In this document: piece by piece, positions 22,101 to 64,000 of the stretch
How positions within the stretch are numbered: position 1 is the first letter of the stretch
Layout of the letters: every line of letters begins with the position of its first letter
Source: Anadara kagoshimensis
Taxonomy: Eukaryota; Mollusca; Bivalvia; Arcoida; Arcidae
Assembly (NCBI GenBank): GCA_021292105.1
Contig: CM037861.1
Coordinates: 29,837,674-29,901,673, forward strand
Direction: 5' to 3'
DNA: 64,000 nt
Program-made: the position numbers and the translations under genes
Notes under the pieces: model-generated
Seen by the model: the letters and a program-made list of their open reading frames with translations, nothing else
Databases searched by the model: none
What the model was told of the DNA's origin: nothing

Positions 22101-23514
22101 CCCAAAATTTCAATGAATTTAACATCAAACAAACTTACTTATTCCTTTTGGAAAATTGTCTCCCTTGGAAGCATTTGGTTACACTACAAACATATGATGC
22201 ACTTCTTTTTAGTCCAAACCCTAATCAATAAGCCTGATTTCCTTTTTACCAATAAATATCTAACTTTGAGTATTATAAATACATTTGATGCTGTCATCTC
22301 CTGGGGGTTTTTGCAAGGTGAAAAACGCAGAAAATTCCACTCATTCAAATTCTCAAATCATAATTTTCCCCCTCAAATTTCAACTGATTAATGCTAAAAC
22401 TGATCTCAACACGAACAACATCAAGTGGATTAGATGGATTAAAAGTTTTGAGAATTTTCCATTTTAAATCCTTGGACCTAATTTAAGTGCAGTTATATAT
22501 GCAGGTGTTTATTTTTAAAATAAAAAAAAATTAATCTTGTCATGTAGCCAGCCTTAAAGACTGTATATTATATATATACATACATACTTAAGTTTAATTA
22601 AGTTAAGCAAGTGTTGAATAAAAACACTTAAGTGACAGCAAATAAAGTTATTGCTTATCACTTGTTAAAAACATACACATACATATATAATACTGACCAG
22701 ACCATTGTAGTGAAAGGCAGGGCCACCGTCCGTCTCCGTCTCTGTGTTTTACAACATGATTTACTACCATACATAAAATGTATAACATTTGCCATGAGGT
22801 AAAACTGTAAATATGACTAGATGCGTATTTGTTCAAAATAAAGCTCACAGTTTTGAGTATTATGTACGTATTTCTTCACAGTCTACAGACTGACTTGACT
22901 CTGTGGTATGGGAAATATCTATTCTATGTTGTGAATCCAAATTTCAAATTGATTATAATACAATGAAGGCAAAAAAATCCTTTAAACGATGTAAAACATT
23001 ATTGTTATTAACACAAAAACCAAAATATTACAATAATAATAATAATAACAATAAAAGATATAAAAACAGATGAACGCTTGTTGTTTTTTCAAAATGCTGA
23101 TCAATGTTGAAAAATAAATAATAAATAAACAATGCAACATGAGAAACAATCAAATAATTAATTTGAATTTTAGAGTCACAACATATTATAATATGGAAGA
23201 TGTTTGTCTTCATTAAGGGCACAAGTCTTTTTTTTTAAATTATTATGAAAAAGATTTGTGCCAATAAATATCAAAGACATTTAAATATTACACTATAAAT
23301 TGCAAAAGCACCAATGTCAGCACTGAGGATGAAAAACATTGCACGTAACTCCTTGTGAATAAGTTTCTGTACAAGTTTTGTTTAACAATACTGTATAACA
23401 TCATTATTGTTGCTACCACACCACAGATTCCTATGGCAACTGACTGAACTTTTCAGTCACATGACTATTGCTGTCCCTGCCATTGGTAGACTTAGATCAC
23501 ATGACAAGCATCTT

Positions 23515-58598
<35,084 letters not shown>

Positions 58599-58942
58599 GG
58601 ATCCCTTATCCCAAATCAGAAGCTACCATTACATACTCCACATTTCACCTTTTAGATTTTGGAAGAAAATTACACACAAACATGCTAAACTTTTAGGTTT
58701 CATTAATGTTGTCTGATTGTAGTTCAAGCTACCAATTTTCCCATCAACGAATTGATTTTCTGACTATTTCACAAGATATATGACATGCAGGCCACGTGTG
58801 ACATCCCAGGAAAAGAACCCAATAATAAATTTACACAACAACAGCTGTTTGAATATAAACTAGCTTATTTTCTTTTCGTAGACAAATTAGGGGGAAATAA
58901 TGGATGTTATGGTGATAAAATGAAAATAAATAAGAATATTAC

Positions 58943-58990
58943 CAGAGGTTTCCCTGCCAAAGGAGCTGCTGACCACATTACAGGATTCAT
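58943..58990 (-). CDS. RBFOX: RBFOX candidate first coding exon 1c
   Basis: The ATG at 58990 opens MNPVMWSAAPLAGKPL and ends at donor GTAATA, again in phase 0 and compatible with exon 2. It is only 16 codons, so chance is a real alternative. Its position, 345 nt upstream of exon 1a, fits a cluster of alternative promoters. Confidence 0.35.
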
Positions 58991-59024
58991 TTTAAAATAT
59001 GAAGAACTTCACCATACAATGTAA

Positions 59025-60640
59025 GAAATTGCTAACAAAATGGCGTATAACTTTAAGACTCCCTAAAAACTAACATCTGTAGTATATTAGGCACATCTTT
59101 GTCTTATGGGGGTCATATGATATATGTTACATCCAATACAACTTGCAGAATCCAAACTAGGTAATGGGAATGGCCTATGGAGGTAGAGTCAGCAGTTTGT
59201 TTAAAACAATTTACATGTTTATCTAAACTGCGATACAACATATAATCTAATTAACAGCATCTAAAATTATCAGTATATTTTCTCTAAAATCTACCACTAA
59301 AATTTGAGCGATTATAAGTGAATTTATACAAGTTACTCAACAGACATTTCACCCATAACATTTAACATGGATTCATCGAAAATTTATCTGAAAATTGGGC
59401 ATGTCATGACCCCATGTTGAGTTTCATGAAACTTGATATTTTCAGATATAAACTCCTGGCATGATTTCTAAAAGATGCTTAATCTAAATCTAAGTAAACA
59501 AGAAACCTTTGCCTAAGTTTATCATGTAAACATTTTCACATTCATTGGTTAGTTAACCCTAACAAGAGTTTAAAATTGGTTTGGAAGGTTTTATTTTTAG
59601 GCTATGCTTTTAACATGTTTACTTCTTTGTTTCTTTTAATTCTTTTACTTTTCCAGCATTTAGACTCTAACACTTCCTCATCTGACCTGATGACATAACC
59701 TACCCAAACTTCACTATTGAGAGTATCCCAGTCATTTTTTGAAGAAAAAACTCTCTGTCCTGGCTCAAATATAGGATACATAACCATTCATCACAAATAT
59801 TGATTGATTAATTCTTATAAATAATAAATAATTTTTAAAAATATCACAGCTATCTTGGATGGACAAACATGGAGAAAAAAACAAACAATTGAAGAAGCAG
59901 ACGACATCCTGCTAATGAAATTGACGACCTGTCAATCACAACCATCTTCAATGATGATGCATTATTTCAAGTAGCTCCAACATACCACATTAATTCCATC
60001 TGAACTATTTTTTTTATATTCTTGATTTTTATAAATTTATTTATTTTTATTTTTTTCTAATCTTTTTTTAATTTCTTTTTAAAAAAATTTCAAACAACTA
60101 AAAAAAGACAGAAAAATAATTTATTAATGGTAGGAGAGAGAGGGAAGGGGAGGAGATAATGAAACACATTTTTATTTAGAAAATTTATAAGAAAACAATA
60201 CTGAAAATATTTGGTTTTCAATATGTTTGTTTGGCTATAAGGTAAATGAAGATATTTGGAGTTATCTCCCTTTATACACAGGGAATATTTTATTACGAAT
60301 AAATTATTATTATAACTGCATTATTTTCAGTTTATCAGTTTCAAATGCTGCCATGAGACAAATAAATACAAAAGTCATTTTGAAAGTTGATCCACACAAT
60401 ATATATTTGAAACATGTGACTACACCATTACACACATTAAAATATTGATTTTTGGGTGTTTTTATAATAACATCTGTTATATTTGAAACTGCACTGTTCA
60501 TCCTACCTAGCCATATCTATGTAAAATTTAACAACTAAATTTAAATAAAACATTTTGCAACAAAAATTAAATTTATAATTAAGGAAGCGAGTAAGTGTTC
60601 AAAGCATTAAAAAATGGTACAAGTACCCAAGTAATTCAAC
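59025..60640. other. Upstream RBFOX region, one weak candidate exon
   Basis: Mostly AT-rich. A minus-strand frame from 59787 encodes MVMYPIFEPGQRVFSSKND and continues to EVW at 59704. It then meets GTAGGT in phase 0, so it could be a further first exon, but support is weak. A short GC-richer patch lies at 59855-59990. Nothing else is recognised. Confidence 0.3.
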
Positions 60641-60659
60641 TGATGATATGCATCTCCAT

Positions 60660-60925
60660 GACTTGGATATAGGTCTTGACCGTTCTTTCACCAAGCACTC
60701 AGTAGGTATTTAGAAATGAAGGTACAGGGTCCTTGTGAAGAGACACTAAAAACTGATGCACTGTGTCATGGTAGGTTTGGTACAGCAAAGATCTATTCCT
60801 GTACATTGCCCGAGTCCACTACAAAGGTAAAATTTTCTACCACTTCTACAGCTGGTGACATCTTGATATAAGTGAAATGTTCTTGACTGGGACATACAAT
60901 CCCATTCAATCAATCACTTAAAACA
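60660..60925 (+). mobile_element. SINE family A, 5'-truncated
   Basis: Matches the 3505-3850 copy from the CTTGACCGTTCTTT and CCAAGCACT motifs through GTCATGGTAGG to GACATCTTGATATAAGTGAA, ATGTTCTTGACTGGGACAT and ATTCAATCAATCA. The head is absent. Confidence 0.75.
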
Positions 60926-61617
60926 ATTGATCTCATATTTGCTGCAAAATAAGGTAAATATGATTAACGACTGATTAACATATTGCACATTGAAAGAGGG
61001 TTAACAAAACTGTCCACTGTTATAATGATAATCCATCTCTTTTAAACAAGCAGCAACCATTATGGCTGGTGCTTGCAAAAACAAAAACAACCTGGCCCAT
61101 TTAAAAGTACTATTGCTCAAGTTTGTATACTTGTAATCACTCAATAAATGAATATGATTATTTTACCCAAAAAACTTAAAAAGACATAAACTTAACATAC
61201 CACCGTTGTGTAATTTCGTTAAATTTAGCTTCTCTAAAAACTGCAAAATTAATCCTGTAGTATACCTGTACCCACAACAAGCGACCTACCAGTACATGTA
61301 CCACATATATAATGGTGGTTTTATAAAGTCACATAATATTACGAGTCAGGTTTTAAAATAACTGATACTGATATTTAGGGTTGGTCATACAATGTGAAAT
61401 TATAAAACAATTATTGACTTTATTAGTAAAACATATCAATTTTAAAACAGATGTTTATAGTACATTGTGATATAAAAATTAAAAATAAAACCTCTATAAA
61501 AATGTGTGGTGTACGCATGCTGTTAGTTTGACATCGAAAAAGTAAACACAAGAACGACAACATTCCAGCCAGTTGAAGTATTTCAACAGCTTCATGTTTT
61601 GCAAACAAATTAAACCG

Positions 61618-61619
<2 letters not shown>

Positions 61620-61668
<49 letters not shown>

Positions 61669-61669
61669 A
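61620..61669. repeat. (AAAT)n microsatellite
   Basis: About 12 AAAT units. They generate an artificial YLFI-repeat frame on the minus strand. Confidence 0.9.
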
Positions 61670-61777
61670 TATTTTAAGTATGTATATAACACTTCATTTT
61701 ACATTTACTATCATGATATTCATATTTAATGTAGGTCCCATTTTTGCTTTTTTCCCAGCAGATTGAAGTGGAGTAGC

Positions 61778-62396
61778 CTAATGGAGTCATAGGCCCTAGT
61801 CAAGATTCATTCACTTATATTGAGGTGGTCAATTTACAGATGGTGTGGTAAACACAGTGAGTGCACAACGAAAACCACTGACCCTTTACCAAGCAAACTG
61901 AGAGACTTTCACACACTACGATCTATCACAAGTGGGATTCTAACCTAGGTGGTGGGAGGCACTGTTATCCCAGGGATTTATCAGGGTTTTTTGGGAAAAG
62001 GCCCTAAACTAAACATTGGGAAAAATTATTAACTTTTTGTTCATTTTGGGAAAACTTAGACATCATTTTTGATGCCATTAATGATAAAATCACTGACCTC
62101 TTCATCCCCAGAACTGGAATCGTTACTTTCAGCCACTGGGAATTTATAATTCTCATGATCACTTGTGAATCAGAATATAATCTTTTTCTGCTGCTAAGTG
62201 TTTATCAGTGTTTAATTTACTTTTGTTTTCATTTAAAAACAACAGAATTTTCTAATTGGGAATTTTCTCAGCAAATTTTGGGAAAAAATCAATGTTTTTC
62301 CATTGGGAAAGGGGCCGAATTTCGGCCCTAAATAGGCCCTTGATAAATCCCTGTATCCGTAAGTGTACGCTTTAGACCACTCGGCCACTGAGGGGC
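61778..62396 (-). mobile_element. Family S SINE interrupted by a MITE
   Basis: The 3' part is 61778-61970 and the tRNA-like head is 62354-62396. Read on minus, the head is CTCAGTGGCCGAGTGGTCTA, the best-preserved box A in the window. The insertion splits the head just after the box A region. Confidence 0.78.
61971..62353. mobile_element. 383-bp MITE with CAGGGATTTATCA ends
   Basis: Terminal inverted repeats CAGGGATTTATCAGGG (left) and CCCTTGATAAATCCCTG (right) enclose 383 bp with GGGAAAA-rich subterminal motifs. A 5-bp duplication, TATCC, flanks it at 61966-61970 and 62354-62358 and restores the host SINE sequence when removed. The CAGGG end is hAT-like, but a 5-bp duplication is not the usual 8 bp, so the superfamily is left open. 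Confidence 0.78.
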
Positions 62397-62811
62397 GGTT
62401 CCAAGGAGAAATATCAAAACAACTTCAAATTGTTAAAACTTTATTTTTATAGAAATTTTTACCATAAATGAAAATTGCAAAATCAGAAAACAAATGCTTT
62501 CACATTTTAGTTCTTGAAAACTTAAAAGGTTTTGTTATTTAACTTTTCCAGGAATGTCTGGGTGTACCCTACAGGACTTTCCATTACGATACTTAGATTA
62601 AATTTAGCACCAAACCTCATTTGTGATTGATTGATTGATTAAAACGGTGATCTGGCAATGTTCCAAAACAATATTACACACTTCACATGTGCCCATAATT
62701 TAATCATATTTTTAATCTTAAAACCACACATTTCCTAAGCTTTTATCAAACAGGAAATTCTCACTAATAAACAATAGTTACATTTAGTTTGAAAAAGTTT
62801 TCACATTTGTA

Positions 62812-63045
62812 GCAATTTACATATGGCCTCAGACTGAAAGAATATTTTTGTAATTTATAACTTGTTGGCTTAGTAACAATTTTAATATGGCCTAAAAACG
62901 AAAAGAATATTTTTGTAATTTATAACTTTAGGCTTAGTAACAATGTTCATATGGCCTCAAAACGAAAATAATTTTTTGTTATTTATAACTTTTTGGCTTT
63001 GTAACAATTAAAATACTAGTATGTCCTGAAAACTAAAGAAAATTT
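62812..63045. repeat. Tandem repeat, about 66 bp, four units
   Basis: Units contain ATATGGCCTCAAAACGAAA, GAATATTTTTGTAATTTATA and GGCTTAGTAACAAT. Confidence 0.7.
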
Positions 63046-63357
63046 AGCCATACATCTTATAAGTTTTTGCCCAAGTAAAATCCTTAGCAGGCTGTTACAG
63101 TCATGTGATCTATGATATGAAAATTGCATCCATAATTAAAATTTTTAAAACTTCTTTTAAAACTTACAGCATCTTTTTTTAAATTTATATCAATATTCTA
63201 TATTATGATAAAGCATTCAAAGATTGGATTGGATTCAAATTGGAGTCAGATTATTAAAATACCTTTTTTATAAATGTCAGCTAGTTAAGTCGCATTGCAT
63301 TTTAAAATATTAAAATTTAGTAAAAAAGTTGTGACATATCTATGGAAATATACAGAA

Positions 63358-63578
63358 AGGGTTTTGTGCCACAGTCAAAATTCTTTCATTTATATCAAGG
63401 TGGTTGGTTTGTGGATAGTGGGGGAAACCAGAGTGCCAAAAGAAAATAAACAACCTTTGACAAACAGACTGACTAAACTTTCTTATAAAACAGGATTGGA
63501 ACCTAGGTGGTGAGAGGCGCTATGCTATGATCAGCAAGAGCACGCTTTAGACCATTTCAACCAATAAGGCTCCCAAAG
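63358..63578 (-). mobile_element. Family S SINE
   Basis: Tail (CACAGTCAAAATTCTTTCAT, TATATCAAGGTGGTTGG), body and a degraded head (GCTTTAGACCATTTCAACC on plus) are all present. Confidence 0.7.
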
Positions 63579-63783
63579 TATTCAAAGAGCATAATATTAC
63601 AGTTTAAATGTATGCATATTTGTTCAATGACTCAAACCTTTTAAAAATAATACATCCTATAAAATTTTCCAATTGATACAAGGTACCAAGGTACATAACC
63701 CCAGCTCAATAAATGAGTTTGACCAAACATTCCTTCCAGAAATGTTTTCAATAAATACAAGATACATCATTTCATCTCCAAAA

Positions 63784-63785
<2 letters not shown>

Positions 63786-63828
<43 letters not shown>
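63786..63828. repeat. (CA)n microsatellite
   Basis: About 20 CA repeats running into ATATACACACA. Confidence 0.9.
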
Positions 63829-63837
<9 letters not shown>

Positions 63838-64000
63838 ATATAGTGATAGCATACATTATCACTGTGAAAACCATGCTCTAATTCTAAGTGTAAAAATTAT
63901 CTTAAAACACCAAACACCATACATGTTTCTCTATTGAACAAAACCTTTTAACTGTATTAGTATGTGTATTAAAAGCACAAGATATTGGCAACAACAACAT

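Larger units (their letters stand above)
18200..23514 (-). other. Probable long 3' untranslated and 3' flanking region of RBFOX
   Basis: About 5.3 kb of U-rich sequence (read on minus) after the RBFOX stop at 23515. It lacks the SINEs that dot the introns. It has several AATAAA hexamers; one candidate, at 18230-18225, is followed by GTTTGTTAAGTGT. It also contains a predicted alternative terminal exon (18478-18570) and a small tandem repeat (18955-19105). The true end of the transcript cannot be fixed from sequence alone. Confidence 0.4.

Noticed and set aside
58785..59024. A 79-aa frame on the plus strand
   Set aside because: No family signature; the same stretch on the minus strand gives a phase-matched candidate first exon instead.
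61423..61692. A membrane-like YLFI-repeat protein
   Set aside because: It is the translation of an (AAAT)n microsatellite.

Overview
The window looks like nuclear DNA of a lophotrochozoan animal, most likely a bivalve mollusc. It is AT-rich, has short exons in long introns with GT-AG borders, and carries two recognisable animal genes. It also holds tRNA-derived SINEs with TTGA-type tails, a Penelope-like reverse transcriptase, hAT and piggyBac remnants, and many minisatellites. The species call is inference; the gene calls rest on exons whose splice phases agree.

Layout. 1-600: 3' end of a degenerate hAT-type element with a zinc-finger ORF fragment. 912-7647, minus strand: the first five coding exons (289 codons, all phases consistent) of a transmembrane channel-like (TMC) gene that runs off the left edge. 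Its introns hold two SINE families, a 45-bp minisatellite, a ~1.04-kb inverted-repeat element and a piggyBac-type MITE. 8940-14660: a repeat-dense intergenic block with a broken Penelope-like reverse transcriptase and several of its 3' ends. 14945-18200: AT-rich DNA with no gene I can support.

18200-59000, minus strand: an RBFOX (fox-1/ataxin-2-binding protein 1-like) splicing regulator. Ten shared coding exons run from 49993 to 23515, and up to three alternative first coding exons lie at 56-59 kb. The base isoform from the 58598 start is 1095 nt (364 aa) and ends in the family's typical RFAPY tail. Two in-frame microexons (33 and 30 nt) and an alternative terminal exon encoding a QQQQ-start tail are predicted from splice signals and phase. 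59000-64000 is upstream or 5' intronic sequence with SINEs, a nested MITE and microsatellites.

The strongest observation concerns RBFOX autoregulation. The 93-nt exon carrying the second half of the RRM has the RBFOX binding site TGCATG inside its 3' splice site and again overlapping its 5' splice site, with a third copy just upstream. RBFOX protein could bind its own pre-mRNA there and cause skipping, giving an RRM-defective protein. A 33-nt microexon with a GCATG 36 nt downstream may be a second self-regulated site. TMC and RBFOX are adjacent on the same strand, but nothing shows a functional link.
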